A stretch of 64,000 nucleotides of DNA from contig NC_134122.1 in the NCBI RefSeq assembly GCF_040939455.1, forward strand, positions 32,220,001 through 32,284,000. The letters run 5' to 3'. Both the position numbers and the translations under genes were made by a program. Shown here one piece after another: positions 31,401-41,835 of the stretch. Source of the stretch: Microcebus murinus. Its lineage: Eukaryota; Chordata; Mammalia; Primates; Cheirogaleidae. The notes beneath the pieces are model-generated. The model saw nothing but the letters and a program-made list of their open reading frames with translations, had not been told where the DNA came from and did no database searches. Each line of letters opens with the position of its first letter. The first letter of the stretch is position 1.

Positions 31401-32560
31401 ACAACAAAACCAAAGCCACCAAATGTGGTCATGGGAGGCTGAGCTGACTGGCAGTTCTCTGCCAGGCTCTAGATGTAAAAGCCTGGGCAAGTCCCATCTC
31501 TGCTCTAGTGCTGTCCCCTCAGGAGGTGACTTCATGGTTTCTTGAGGACGGATCTTCTAATCCCCTCAATGCCCAAGGAGCTGAAGTATTTGTTCTAGGC
31601 AGGAAAAACCCGTGCTCGAGTGTGGCTCGCTCAACATCTATTCTTACCTGCTCCTGTGCCTACAGACCTCAGTTTCGTTCTATTTTCAGGCAGGCACCAG
31701 GTGCTCAGGGAAAGTAAACATGTACCCAACACAGAGAATGAACCTCTAGTTTCCTAGCTCAGTCATGAAAATCCACTTGCTCTTTGTCAATGATTGGTCT
31801 TGGGATGGACGTGAAGCCTATTGTGGCCACTAAGACAGGAGACAAGTTGCTGGGGCTCATGGGAAAGATGCTTTTCTCTCATGAAAGAGGACGCTACGGA
31901 AACAAGGCTTCTTTCCTGCACTTTCCCATCTTCCTGCCTAGAACGCGACAATCACTTTCAAGTGCTGGTGCTTCAGCAGCCTTTTTGTGATCATGAGATG
32001 ACAAGCCCGATGACAGAAAGCCAACAACACCCTGAGGGACGGTAGGGCAGGAAGACAGGAGGAGCCTGTCTTTGATGACACAGTTAAGCCATTGTATCAA
32101 ATCTGGAACTGCCAACTCCCAGGCATCTTTTGTTTGTGTGAACCGATGTCTCCTTTGCTGTTGGTGAGGCTTGCTGCTACAGTCTAAGCCCAACAGAACA
32201 CGGCAGGCGCCCCCCCCCCCCGTGTCCCCTTGGCCCCCACCCACCCCCAGCTGGGAGGGAAATTCCTTGGCTTCTTCCAAGGCTGCTTGGAAAAAAAAAA
32301 TGTCCAGTTTTCTTACTCCTTTTATTTTCCCTCTTTCTTTCCAATCTTAGTTCCTCTTTCCCCAATATTCCTACCCATTCATTTTCTTAAAAGACTCCCT
32401 TTTTGTCTCCTTTATTGCTTGCTGACCTCACCTAGGCCCATCCTCATTTCTCACTTCCCCTGACACGCTATGTGTGCTACAGCTCTTTAGAAACACCCGC
32501 CTTCCCCCAAAATGCTCGGTGGTCTTGGGCTCACTCTGGCCAGAGACTGGGGCAGGGGGC
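31401..32560. other. Unique sequence, no gene recognised
   Basis: It includes a 12-base C run at 32210-32221 and short A and T runs after it. The minus frame at 31894-32280 has no domain. Confidence 0.5.
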
Positions 32561-32740
32561 TGATCGCTTTGCCAGGCCTTAATTAGCGTCTTGGTTCTTT
32601 TTATAATGCAGTGAGCAAAAGATCCTAAACTGAGATGTAGACGTGAGACCAAAGGGATTTTAAACAAAGTCTCTTTTATTTTCTACTCAAGATAATATTA
32701 CGAAATGAGATAATATTCTCCCTGGTTTATCAGTCCTTTG
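32560..32740. promoter_or_regulatory. Candidate conserved non-coding element
   Basis: AT-rich, repeat-free block with a homeodomain word TTAATTAGCG at 32579-32588. The related words GATAATATTACGAAATGAG and GAGATAATATTCTCCC follow near 32690-32722. Conservation is untested. Confidence 0.33.
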
Positions 32741-33012
32741 GTGGATGAATTCCCGCCCCTCCTCAAAGGAATAGTGGAGGGGCCCAAGACAAAGAGAGTT
32801 TTGTGTCTGGGCAAGCTCTGTGGGCTTGGCCTGGCCCTCCCAGGGGAGAGCCCCTTGACGTCAGAGGACTGGCAGCGGTGGCATTCAATCCCAGCTCTCC
32901 CTTGCCCATCCAGGACTCTGGAAGGAAGACTTCATCTATTCCCTAGTAAGAATATAACAAAGTAGCAAGTGTGCATAGTTTTTTAAGCTAAGGAGCAAAA
33001 GAAAAGAATTTT

Positions 33013-33361
<349 letters not shown>

Positions 33362-33584
33362 AAAAGAAAAGAATTGTGCAAAGCATTTTGTGCTTTCCTG
33401 TCCTTCGCTCGACGCAACTGGGATGAATGATGTTTTGGAACAAAACATCCAAGGCTCTGTGGTACCACGGCTGGGGGGCACTGATACTTTTTTAGGTTCC
33501 TGCCGTCCTAGAAGAAAACAGAGATGTCACATACCCAGAGCCCATAAGCCTGAGATGCAGGATGTTCCAAGAGCTTCGAGGCAC

Positions 33585-33728
33585 TAGGAGGTGCTGTTAT
33601 CCCCATTTTACAGATGAGGAAACTAAGGCCCAATTAGGTGAATCGGTTTGCCCAAGGTCACGCATCTGTAAGTCGGGAGCTGAGTTTTGACCTCTGCCTC
33701 TGGCGTTTGTGCTCTTTTGCCTCCTAAG
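33585..33728 (-). repeat. MIR SINE
   Basis: Antisense MIR: ATCCCCATTTTACAGATGAGGAAACTAAGGCCC, TTGCCCAAGGTCACGCATCTGTAAGTCGGGAGC and TGTGCTCTTTTGCCTCC. Confidence 0.92.
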
Positions 33729-33789
33729 AAAATGACTGCATGAATGACCCCAATTCAGGCTTCTGCATTCTGGGATTCAGGGAGCGCTA

Positions 33790-34080
33790 TTGTGGCTCGC
33801 AATTAATAGAGAAGCCAAAACAACGCCCACTGCCTCCCACAGCAGACGCACGGTCCGTTCACGCAGCCGGAAGCTCAGCGCGTTTTCCCTGGAATTGTGC
33901 CATGGCAGCTCTGGGGCCCGGCAGGAGAGGCTGGGTGCGTCTGCGTGAGTGCGGACTCGGTCGAGACAAGGAAGGGATGGTTCTGGGAGTCCGCGGTGAG
34001 GTTCGTCTCCCAGCCTCCGTTGTCCTGCCTCTGTAACCTTGCCTTACCTCCCTCCCTTCCCACCACGGGTGCGGGGTCGT
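33790..34080 (+). promoter_or_regulatory. CpG-enriched spot with first-exon-like signals
   Basis: CpG words are dense (GACGCACGGTCCGTTCACGCAGCCGG, CAGCGCGTTTTCC, GAGTCCGCGGTGAGG). An ATG at 33902-33904 has a strong Kozak context (TGCCATGGCA), and a consensus splice donor GTGAGT follows at 33945-33950. This could be a promoter with a short first exon, or chance in GC-rich DNA. No downstream exon was identified. Confidence 0.25.
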
Positions 34081-34344
34081 GGTCTCGTGGAATGTTCTAG
34101 ACCCGTGTCCCCTTCAGAAAGCTCTGGCCCCCTTCGTGGATCACGTTCCTGCCTTCTCCTGGAGAGCAGAGCATCTCCCAAGGGAGCACCTCGATGTCAT
34201 CAGCCTTGGTCCCCGTGCTCATCAGGCGGGCCCAGTGTGGGGGTCAACAAAAGGGTCAGAGCAGCCCATTCCACGAGGCAGACAAAGGTGCTTTGCTGAG
34301 GAAGGACCCGGAGGCATTCTGGGGTGGGGGGTAGGGCAAGGGAT

Positions 34345-34505
34345 GTGGAGAGGGACCTGAGTCTGTATCAGGACCTTGCTTTGCTGTGTGACTTTGGGAA
34401 AAGTTCTTAAGCTCTCTGAGCCTCATTTGCCAAGCGGGAATTATTATTCTTACCTTGCATAATTAACGTGGTTGATACCTACAAATGACCTAGCACAGCT
34501 ACTGA
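34345..34505 (+). repeat. MIR SINE
   Basis: GGACCTTGCTTTGCTGTGTGACTTTGGGAAAAGTTCTTAAGC, TCTGAGCCTCATTTGCC, GGGAATTATTATTCTTACC and a tail CTACAAATGACCTAGCACAG follow the MIR consensus. Confidence 0.9.
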
Positions 34506-34524
34506 TGCATGGTGTTTGCACCAT

Positions 34525-35080
34525 GACCTTCCTTTTGCATGGGGACATGGTAAAGATGCAGGCAGGGCACGGGAGGAGACATTTCCCAGCCTCCCTTGCA
34601 GGCAGGTGGGGCAATGGGACTGAGCTCCAGCCAATGAAATGGGGCAGAATAAATATATGGCCGTGGGCTCTCTTCCCCTAATCTCCCACTTCTTATATTC
34701 TGTTGGAATTTTGTTCCATGGCCATAACCAACTGTGAGCAGGGTGGAAAACGCAGTATCCCTCCAAAGGGACAACAGATTCTGATGCGTCATTGGCAGCC
34801 TCCACCACATAATCTGACAAGAAATGGGCATACACTTGCTTTATTCTTTCTCCCTCCACACTGGTTCAGACACAGATGTAATGGCAGGAGCTGAAGCAAC
34901 CACTTTGGACCCAAGAGAAGCTACCTGTCGAGGGTGGCAAAACTGGTCTTCCAGTCCTGAGGTGTCTCAGGATTGTTAAGTGAGAGATAAATATGCTTCT
35001 AACTCCTTTCAGCCACTGTATTTTGGGGTCTCTTTGTGATAGCAGCTCTAACTGTCCCTTAACATACCTACTCTTGCTAC
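34525..35080 (+). repeat. Old mammalian repeat, LTR-like, unclassified
   Basis: CCCAGCCTCCCTTGCAGGCAGG, GCTCCAGCCAATGAAATGGGGC, TGTAATGGCAGGAGCTGAAGC, ATCTTGGAC-like CACTTTGGACCC and a closing CAGCCACTGTATTTTGGGGTC fit a widespread mammalian repeat. The end resembles that of 915-1216. I cannot name the family with confidence. Confidence 0.6.
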
Positions 35081-35254
35081 CAGTGAACTAGTTTCCCAGT
35101 GTAAGGTGCAAGAGCCTTTAACTCTCTTATACATTAGTCTCCTTCTCACTCAAGACATTCCCCTGATTTAGAAGGACACGCTTCATCTTCTGCACAAAGG
35201 GAGTTTCAACCTTGCTCTTGGTCCTCTTCCCAACTTTTTCCAGGAAAGCTTAGG

Positions 35255-35560
35255 AATTCCTTATCCAATAGCATTCCTGATTGCTTGGAATTGCTTTATT
35301 GGCATGGAGATAAACCACCAAACTTCATACCCAATAAAGATCTCTCCTTCTAATGCACTGAAGATAACAGAGCAACAGGCTGAAGCAGATGACAAAATAA
35401 ATAGCATATATTTAAAATGGCTAAAGAAATCAAAGACGGCATAGAAACCATAAGGAAAGAATAGCATAGCAGATATTTTTCTAATTTTTTTCTTGTTACA
35501 GGACCCACACCTGGTATGGATCCAATAAAATTCAACCCCCAAACAACGCACATGAAAACC
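35255..35560 (+). repeat. Possible L1/HAL1 ORF1-like fragment
   Basis: ATGGCTAAAGAAATCAAAGACGGCATAGAAACCATAAGG resembles the ORF1 region of old L1 or HAL1 elements. The neighbouring sequence is too decayed to confirm. Low confidence. Confidence 0.3.
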
Positions 35561-35569
35561 TCATCACGC

Positions 35570-36550
35570 TCCTCGGAAAACGCCAGACATGTGTATGTAG
35601 TTAGACTTTGTGATTCTCCGAAGAAAGAGAACTAGGTTAAATATTTTAATTGGATTCACATGTCTCTTGTGCCCTGAACATATGCTTTCAGGATGCTTCT
35701 TGATTTAATGCCCATATCAGGGATATAGTTCATTTTCTAGAATAGGTGGTTTCATTTTAGCCAAGAAATATATCCACTGGTTCTTGGAGCGGTTTATTCC
35801 CCGCTGTGATTCCGCTTAAGCAAAAAAGGACTTAAGAATCAGGGATGGGTGCAGGCGCTTAGACTGTTCAAGGAGGATGAACGTGAAGATCACACGGTGT
35901 CACTCTGTCACTCTGCAGATGCACGGCGTGGCCCGTGGAAGCAGCTGCCGAGGGCAGGCTGCGGGATTAGCACATGTGCTTTGGTTTCCTCCGCCTGCTG
36001 GAGAAGACTCTGACTTCTCTGTCTCTGAGCTGGTGGTTTTCACTCTGCTTTTGCCTGGAAGATCTCTGAGTGCAGAGGCCGACCATAGCTAAATGGTTGA
36101 GAGGCGCATGTGACTCCCATCTGGTGGGACGGGTCTTTTGAAAATGAGCTTCAGCGTGTATTCTTTGTTTTTATTTCGAGTGTGATGAAAATCCGCCCCA
36201 CTTCCAGTCCTGCAGAACTCTGTTTTGTCGCTGGCCTGCCAGGGCCCGCTGTGGAGAGGAGATGGAGGCAATGGCCGGGCCGGGGCTGGGCGTCCTGCAT
36301 GCTGGCCGAGTGAGAGGAAGCAGAACCCAGTTACTTCTGAGTTAGAACTTTGGTTCTCCTGACCTGTGCCTGGAGGAATTTGCATTTTGAGCTGGGTTAC
36401 CCCTGGTTGGGTAAAGGGGTCAGTTTATGGTAAAGAGGTGCCAGGGTCAGAAAGCCAAGGGTAGGCATGGGGGCTGGGAGCTCTCCAGGGCTCCCTGATC
36501 TTTTCGTGTTGATGTTCTCAATGTCAGCCTGTGAATGAACCATTGGAATG
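35570..36550. other. Unique sequence, partly AT-rich
   Basis: The block 35630-35850 is AT-rich and repeat-free (GGTTAAATATTTTAATTGG, ATTTAATGCCCATATCAGGG), so it is a weak conserved-element candidate. No gene is recognised. Confidence 0.35.
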
Positions 36551-36551
36551 A

Positions 36552-36963
36552 TGTCTTAGTCCATTTCTGCTGGTTTATGACGGAATACCTGCAAATGGGT
36601 AGTTATGTTATTATTAATATAATTATATTACATTATAATTTCTCTATAAAGAAAAGAAATTTTTGTTACAGTTACGCAGGCTGAGAAGTCCAAGATCAAG
36701 CGGCTACATCTGGTGAGGGCCTTCTTGCTGGTGGGGACCCTCTGCAGAGTCCCGAGGTGGGGCAGGGCATCACGTAACCGGGGGCTGAGTGTGCTAGCCC
36801 AGGTTTTTCCTCCTCTTCTCGTTAAGCCACCAGTCCCACTCCCATGATAACCCACTGGCCCATGAGTCCATGAATCAATTTCCTCTTAAATGCCTCATCT
36901 CTCAATACTGCCACATTGGGGATTAAGTTTCAACGTGAGTTTTGGAGGGGACAGATAGCAAAC
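36552..36963 (-). mobile_element. MST/MLT1-type MaLR LTR, antisense
   Basis: It starts TGTCTTAGTCCATTTCTGC and shows GAATACCTGCAAATGGG, an unusual AT-rich ATTATTATTAATATAATTATA insert, GCTGAGAAGTCCAAGATCAAG, CCATGAATCAATTTCCTC and TAAGTTTCAACGTGAG, ending near GACAGATAGCA. No internal region is attached. Confidence 0.88.
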
Positions 36964-37669
36964 GGCTTTCTCGAACAACTCTGGGGAGCTCAGGGCAGAA
37001 GGTGGCGGATGAACCGAGGCTCATGAGGTGCCCTGAGCTGTCACTCCATCTGCTTTGCAGTGTCTTGAATTCAGGATAGAGCATTACTTCCTTTCTCTTC
37101 CGGATCACAGCTCTGTCCAGCCTGGGCTGGCCTCCTCGCAAATCTACACCTCTGGGCAGAAATGGGAGCTGGAGTGAAGACTGTTGGTGGCTCGAGACAG
37201 TCCCTCCAGCCATGAGGAAAGCTCCTTGCCCCGTGAGCTCAATTGATAGCAGTGCGCTGTAGCGGTGTGTGCCTTGGGGTTCATCTGTCCAGTGAAGACG
37301 CAGCTTTTCTATTCATCTTTGTTGGACAAAATCTAGCTAAGGGCTCTCTCTGTCTCAGCTAACCTTGTCTGACCCCTGCACACCTGGCTGAAAAGAGAAA
37401 TTCTTCTGAACAGCTACTATTCTCACATAGACAAGACAGAGTCTTGATGTGGATCAAACTAACCGTCCTTCCCCAAACTGCCCCCGTCCAGGGTGTTGGG
37501 TTGGTAGGGCCAGCCTGGGCCTCCCCCCTCCGCCAGTTCTCAGTCCTTGCTCTGTTGATCCTGTATTTCTAGAGGCCACGTGGAGGGACCAGTGGCCACC
37601 AGTTGCTCACCTGAGACTTTATCCAGAGCCTCCGGGATCTGAGGCTCCTCGAGGCTCAGCCAGAATGAT
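36964..37669. other. Unique sequence, no gene recognised
   Basis: No named repeat or exon-like structure. Confidence 0.5.
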
Positions 37670-37890
37670 CTGACCACACAGCTCTCAGCTTCATTTTTTC
37701 TTAATTAGCTCTAATTACTCTGTCATCATAACTGTACTGACATCGAAAGCCTTCAAGTTCCTTTAAGCAGCTGGCAGTAATCGGTCTCATTAATCTCGCA
37801 GATTCCCGTCCTTTGAAGATCGCTGGTTTGCTTTAGAAACGATCCTCTCTGTTTGGCACCATTTTCCGCCTCTGCATTGCACATTCCAGG
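37670..37890. promoter_or_regulatory. Candidate conserved non-coding element
   Basis: Two TAATTA homeodomain cores lie 10 bp apart, at 37702-37707 and 37712-37717 (TTAATTAGCTCTAATTAC). They are followed by GGCAGTAATCGGTCTCATTAATC at 37771-37793. The block is repeat-free and AT-rich between GC-rich neighbours. It looks like a developmental enhancer core; conservation is untested. Confidence 0.42.
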
Positions 37891-38364
37891 GCTGCAGCGA
37901 AATGTGGCCAAGAGCCTGGGAGCTCGTCCGCACCCTGGCGCCCACGGCCTTGTCCAGGCCTGGCCCTGGGGACGGTGTCGTCCCTGGGAGAGGCCGGTGA
38001 GGTGGGGGCTTGCTTCAGGCTGTGCCGTGCCCTGGAGCACGAAGTCAGGGACGCAGGGCTGCACCGCTGTCTGCCCTCTCGCTGTGGCCGCCCCAGCTGG
38101 GGTTACAATCACCTAAATGTTTAATCTTGGGCCTCCTCTCTATGTGGTCTCTGGTAACAGGGACAGCAGCGGCACCCACGGGGGCCAGGCACTTAGGGAA
38201 CAAGTTCTGCAACCAGGATGACTTGGAGGTGGTGTTTATTGAGGGGAAACTGAGGCCGTGCAGGGGAGAGGGTGAGAAATCAGGGTATGGAGAGCGGTGC
38301 TCAGTGTCCAGCGCAGGGGACAAGGTGAGCTGGAAATGGTGTGTGAGAGAGGACCCTGAGCACA
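37891..38364. other. GC-rich unique sequence
   Basis: No gene or repeat is recognised. The frames at 38010-38552 (plus) and 38045-38620 (minus) run into the TG microsatellite. Confidence 0.5.
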
Positions 38365-38368
38365 GGCA

Positions 38369-38370
38369 CC

Positions 38371-38403
<33 letters not shown>

Positions 38404-38632
38404 TGATTTGTGAGTTTGGATGTGTGTGTGCATGTGTATGTGTGTCAGTGTATTTGCGAGTGTGTATTTTTATGTATGTCATGTGCATGTATACATATGC
38501 ATGCATGTGTGTGTGTATATGTGGGTATGTGAGCGTGTGTATATGCGTGTGAATGTGTAGGTATGTGGGGGTGTGTGTATGTATCTGTGTATATGTGGGT
38601 GTGTTTGTGTGTATGTGCAAGTGGTTGTGTGG
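38369..38632 (+). repeat. Imperfect (TG)n microsatellite, about 260 bp
   Basis: The densest run is (GT)13 at about 38371-38396. It is followed by interrupted TG/TATG/TGCATG words to 38632. Long overlapping frames on both strands (VCVCVCV, THTHTHTH) are artefacts of the repeat. Confidence 0.97.
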
Positions 38633-39168
38633 GTTTGCCCCGACCAGAGCTGGGCAGAGCGAGGGAGCGTCGCCATCCCATCCTTCCTGTGGTGCCTGGT
38701 GAATGCACAGAGATGGATGAAAATGCCAGAGGTGTCATGAAACCTGGGACCCTTAGAGTAAGTTCCCCAGGGGCTGGGGTGACATTTGACACTGGTCTCA
38801 TCAAGCTCAGAGCCTTCCTTCCTGACCCCCAAACCACCGTCCCAGGCAGAGCTCTCCCCCGCTCCCCGCAGGAGCCGGGCCACCTTCCTTTCCTTCCTGC
38901 CATCTGATGGTCCCAACCCTGGGGACCAGATCTCTGCCTGTCTCGGGAGCTGAGTGGCCTCTGTGCAAAGTGAGCTCTGGACGTTCGGTCTGGAACGTTC
39001 CGGTGGGCTCCAGACTGAAGCCCCACTCGGGGCTGCACCCCTAGGGCAGCTCCCTCCCTCCTCTCCACACACGCCCTGGGAGGCCTCTCTGCTCAGAGCC
39101 AGCCCCAGTCTCTTCTCAGCATGGGACACCCCATCCGGGTGAGTCGCCGGATGGTTCCATTCGTGGCG
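38633..39168. other. Unique sequence, no gene recognised
   Basis: The 238-codon and 207-codon minus frames spanning 38445-39195 derive partly from the TG repeat and show no domain. Confidence 0.5.
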
Positions 39169-39169
39169 C

Positions 39170-39390
39170 CCGTATACCCACCGTGTGCCAGACATCTTAC
39201 TTTCCAGCTATTTTCTCCTTGAACTTCCCGCGTTCAATGGGGAGGCACAATTATTTCCATTATACAGATGAGCAAATAGAATCTCAAAGAGGTTAAACTT
39301 GTCATTGACGATTAAGTGGCAGAGGCAGGAATTGAACGCAGGTTTGTGTGACTAACCCTTTACTTTTCCGCTATATTATACCATCTACCA
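39170..39390 (-). repeat. MIR SINE, near full length
   Basis: Antisense MIR: CCCACCGTGTGCCAGACATC, TTTCCATTATACAGATGAGC, TCAAAGAGGTTAAACTTGTC, TGGCAGAGGCAGGAATTGAACGCAGG and TTATACCATC. Confidence 0.92.
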
Positions 39391-39654
39391 AGTCAACCGC
39401 CAGCTTGGATCGATATATACCAGGAGGGGAGCAGGAGACCACTAGCCTGCCAGCTTTTGTACCTGGAGCTGGAGTGTTTACAAGAAGAAGAAGGATGGTC
39501 CCTGCCTCTGGGGACGGCCAATCAGATCACCTATCACTATGTGAAGTTCTGTTTCCATCAGAAAACCAACCGTTCCCCACAAAGACCAAGTCCATTCCCA
39601 ACTCCCAGCTTGTGCCCTTTGGGTCCTGGGATACTCCTTGCCTGAAATGCTTTG

Positions 39655-40180
39655 TACATTACATTCTTAAAGAGTTAGTCATTTTATTTTGAGATAATTG
39701 TAAGTTCCCATGCAAGGGTGAGAAATAAAACAGAGATATCTGGTGTACCCTCCACCCAATTTCCTCTAGTGGTAGTATCTTGCAAGACAATCTCACAACC
39801 AGGAAATTGGCATGGCTCTTTTTCAACGATTCCCAGTTTAACATGGACTTATTTGTATGCGTGTGTGTTTATGTGTGTGCATTTATGTCTATGCAATTTT
39901 ATCACGGTGTAAGGTCGCACATCCATCAGCACAGTCAAGACACAGACCAATTCCATATCCGCAGGGATCCCTCGCTGCATGGTCCTTTATCATTTTTATT
40001 TTCAGAGACAGGGTCTTGCTCTGCCACCCAGGTTGCCGGAGTGCACAAAGTGCAATGGCACGATCGTAGCTCACTGCAGCCTCGAACTGGTCGCACGGTC
40101 CTTTTGTAACCACACCCACCTCCCACTCACCCCCATTTCATTTTAATCCTGGTTTTCCCCAGCCCTGCACTAGTGGCGAT
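39655..40180 (-). mobile_element. L1ME-type LINE fragment, antisense, split by an Alu monomer
   Basis: Antisense L1ME words: GAGATAATTGTAAGTTCCCATGC, CCACCCAATTTCCTCTAGTGG, TCTTGCAAGACAATCTCACAACC, TATGCAATTTTATCACGGTG, CAGTCAAGACACAGACCAATTCC and, past the insertion, TTTTGTAACCACACCCACCTCCC. The two halves are continuous once 39989-40092 is removed. Confidence 0.85.
39989..40092 (-). mobile_element. Free left Alu monomer (FLAM-like), antisense
   Basis: Only one monomer is present: GACAGGGTCTTGCTCTGCC, GGAGTGCACAAAGTGCAATGGCACGATCGTAGCTCACTGCAGCCTCGAACTGG. It is flanked by GCATGGTCCTTT (39977-39988) and GCACGGTCCTTT (40093-40104), an 11/12 target-site duplication. The single-monomer form predates dimeric Alu. 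Confidence 0.9.
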
Positions 40181-40264
40181 TCCTCCCTGTAGTCCGGCCC
40201 GGACAGCTGCTGCCTGTCTGGGCCCGTGTGGCATTTAGCATTTGCTGCCTTGGGACCAACACGG

Positions 40265-40445
40265 AGTATGGGAAGACCTGATGTTGCAGCTTTTTACTTG
40301 TGTGGCCTCGGGGAAGCAACAACACTGCGCCTCAATTTCCTTACCAATAAAATGGGGATAATTATGCCAGCCTCCTAGGGCTGCTGAGATAATGAGATGA
40401 GCTAACAATGCATCTGAAGCGCCCAGCCCAGCCGTGGCACATGCA
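40265..40445 (+). repeat. MIR SINE
   Basis: TTTTTACTTGTGTGGCCTCGGGGAAGC, GCGCCTCAATTTCCTTACCAATAAAATGGGGATAATTATGCC, TGAGATAATGAGATGAGC and AGCGCCCAGCCCAGCCGTGGCACATGC follow MIR to its 3' end. Confidence 0.9.
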
Positions 40446-40919
40446 GGTGTGGCAGGTCCTTTTATCATCCTGCTCAGCAGGCCTGAGAAACCTTCAAAGG
40501 CAGGAAGCTGTGCCGCAGCCCGTGCAGGTGGGAGGTGCTCGGGGAAACGGTTGCTGAACTTTTTGCCGCCATCCTTGGGCCAGCATCTCCGGCTCTAGCT
40601 CCTGGCCTGACTCCTTTTTCTTCTTCAATGTATTTATTTATTTTCTTTTTTTAAAAATGTCGGAATATTATGGGGCCTGATTCTTTGAGACTGGCTCAAC
40701 TACAGAGGAAGCTCAGCCATGTGATGGCCAGACAGGGTCTTTCAAGGCAAATAGATGTCACTTTGCTCCTGTCCAACCTCCCTGCTTTGCAAGGAGGTCT
40801 CATACAGTAGCAGATCTGGGTTCCGCTTGCTCTGGGCGGGGGCGGGATGAGGTTGGGGGTGTCCCTTTTGGGCAGCCCCAGGGAGCTCCCTCCCTCCAGG
40901 GCCCCTACCCGCCTCCTGC
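40446..40919. other. Unique sequence, no gene recognised
   Basis: A short T-rich piece at 40617-40668 (TATTTATTTATTTTCTTTTTTTAAAAATGTCGG) may be a retroelement remnant. No gene is seen. Confidence 0.45.
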
Positions 40920-41350
40920 CTTTCTTTCGAGGCTCAGCCCTGCAGCTGACAGACCTGATTACCGCCTGTGAGTGATAATATAATTCAGTTCCCCTTAAGG
41001 AGAGATGCTATCCGAGAGGCTTTTTTTAAGAGGGGGAAAAAAAACCCACCATAATATAGTGGTTGAAAAGGGCTATCTTTCTTCCTGGAAGAACAGTTAT
41101 TAATCTCTTCCTAGTACATTTTCATATCATTTTGGACATTTATTTCCAGGCCGTGATATTATAAAACCAGGCGTCTGTGTCAGTTTTGATGCGGTGTAAC
41201 ACGCGGGAACATGAAAAGGCGTAATTACCGCTGCGGCCATCGGAATTGCTAACGAGATCCTGACATTTTCAAATCGGACCTGTTCTCAGTGATCCAGAAG
41301 GGAGCCGCTGCAGCTGCGCTGGCTGCATGACAACGAGGAGGTGGCGCCGC
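40920..41350. promoter_or_regulatory. Candidate conserved regulatory block with CTCF-like word
   Basis: Repeat-free block with GCCTGTGAGTGATAATATAATTC, a homeodomain core TAATTA at 41222-41227, retained CpGs (GGTGTAACACGCGGGAAC, GCTGCGGCCATCGG) and a CTCF-like word at 41334-41348. The mixture of AT-rich core and preserved CpGs in non-island DNA suggests constraint. Conservation is untested. Confidence 0.42.
41334..41348 (+). promoter_or_regulatory. CTCF-like motif
   Basis: CGAGGAGGTGGCGCC matches 13 of 15 positions of CCASYAGRKGGCRSY, including the full AGGTGGCGCC part. Confidence 0.35.
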
Positions 41351-41688
41351 GCTCAGGGGACGGGGGGGAGGGGCAGGGGGAAGGACACATATCTGAGCTG
41401 GACCCGGTGACCTGCACTGAGGAATCAAAACGAGGGGAAGGTCCAGCCCTCTGCCTCCAAGTTGCCTTTTGCCATTCAAAGGAGAGGGGGCTTGTCTCGA
41501 ATATTTTGGTCTTTAATTTTCTTTATATATATTGTCGATTCGATAAATCTTTGTTGAAGACCTAGTATGTGCCTGGCAATGAATGAGACAAGAATTCATA
41601 TTCCCCGAATAGCTTGGAGAGAGAGAAGGCTCTCCCAGGGGCAACCAGGCTTTAGTCCTCGTTCTCTAAGTGAGTGACCAGCAGTTGC
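41351..41688. other. Unique sequence, no gene recognised
   Basis: The region near 41545-41600 (TTGTTGAAGACCTAGTATGTGCC) looks like an old SINE or LINE tail. No gene is seen. Confidence 0.45.
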
Positions 41689-41689
41689 A

Positions 41690-41835
41690 ACGCCAACTGG
41701 AATGTGTTAGGAATGCGAATTCTCAGGCTGAGCCCCAGACCTACTGGGTAGGAAGCTGTGGGGGTGGGGGCTCATGATCTGTATTGAACGAGCCCCCCGG
41801 GAGAGTGTGACGCACTGTGCGCGGTGAGAACTGGT
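41690..41835 (-). mobile_element. MER5A-type hAT-Charlie element
   Basis: GGAATGCGAATTCTCAGGC, GAGCCCCAGACCTACTGGGTAGGAAGC and TGTATTGAACGAGCCCCCCGGGAG follow the antisense MER5A order. Confidence 0.78.

Noticed and set aside
38445..39195. Minus-strand frames of 207 and 238 codons
   Set aside because: Part of each comes from the TG microsatellite (THTHTHTH). The rest has no domain and is not exon-like.
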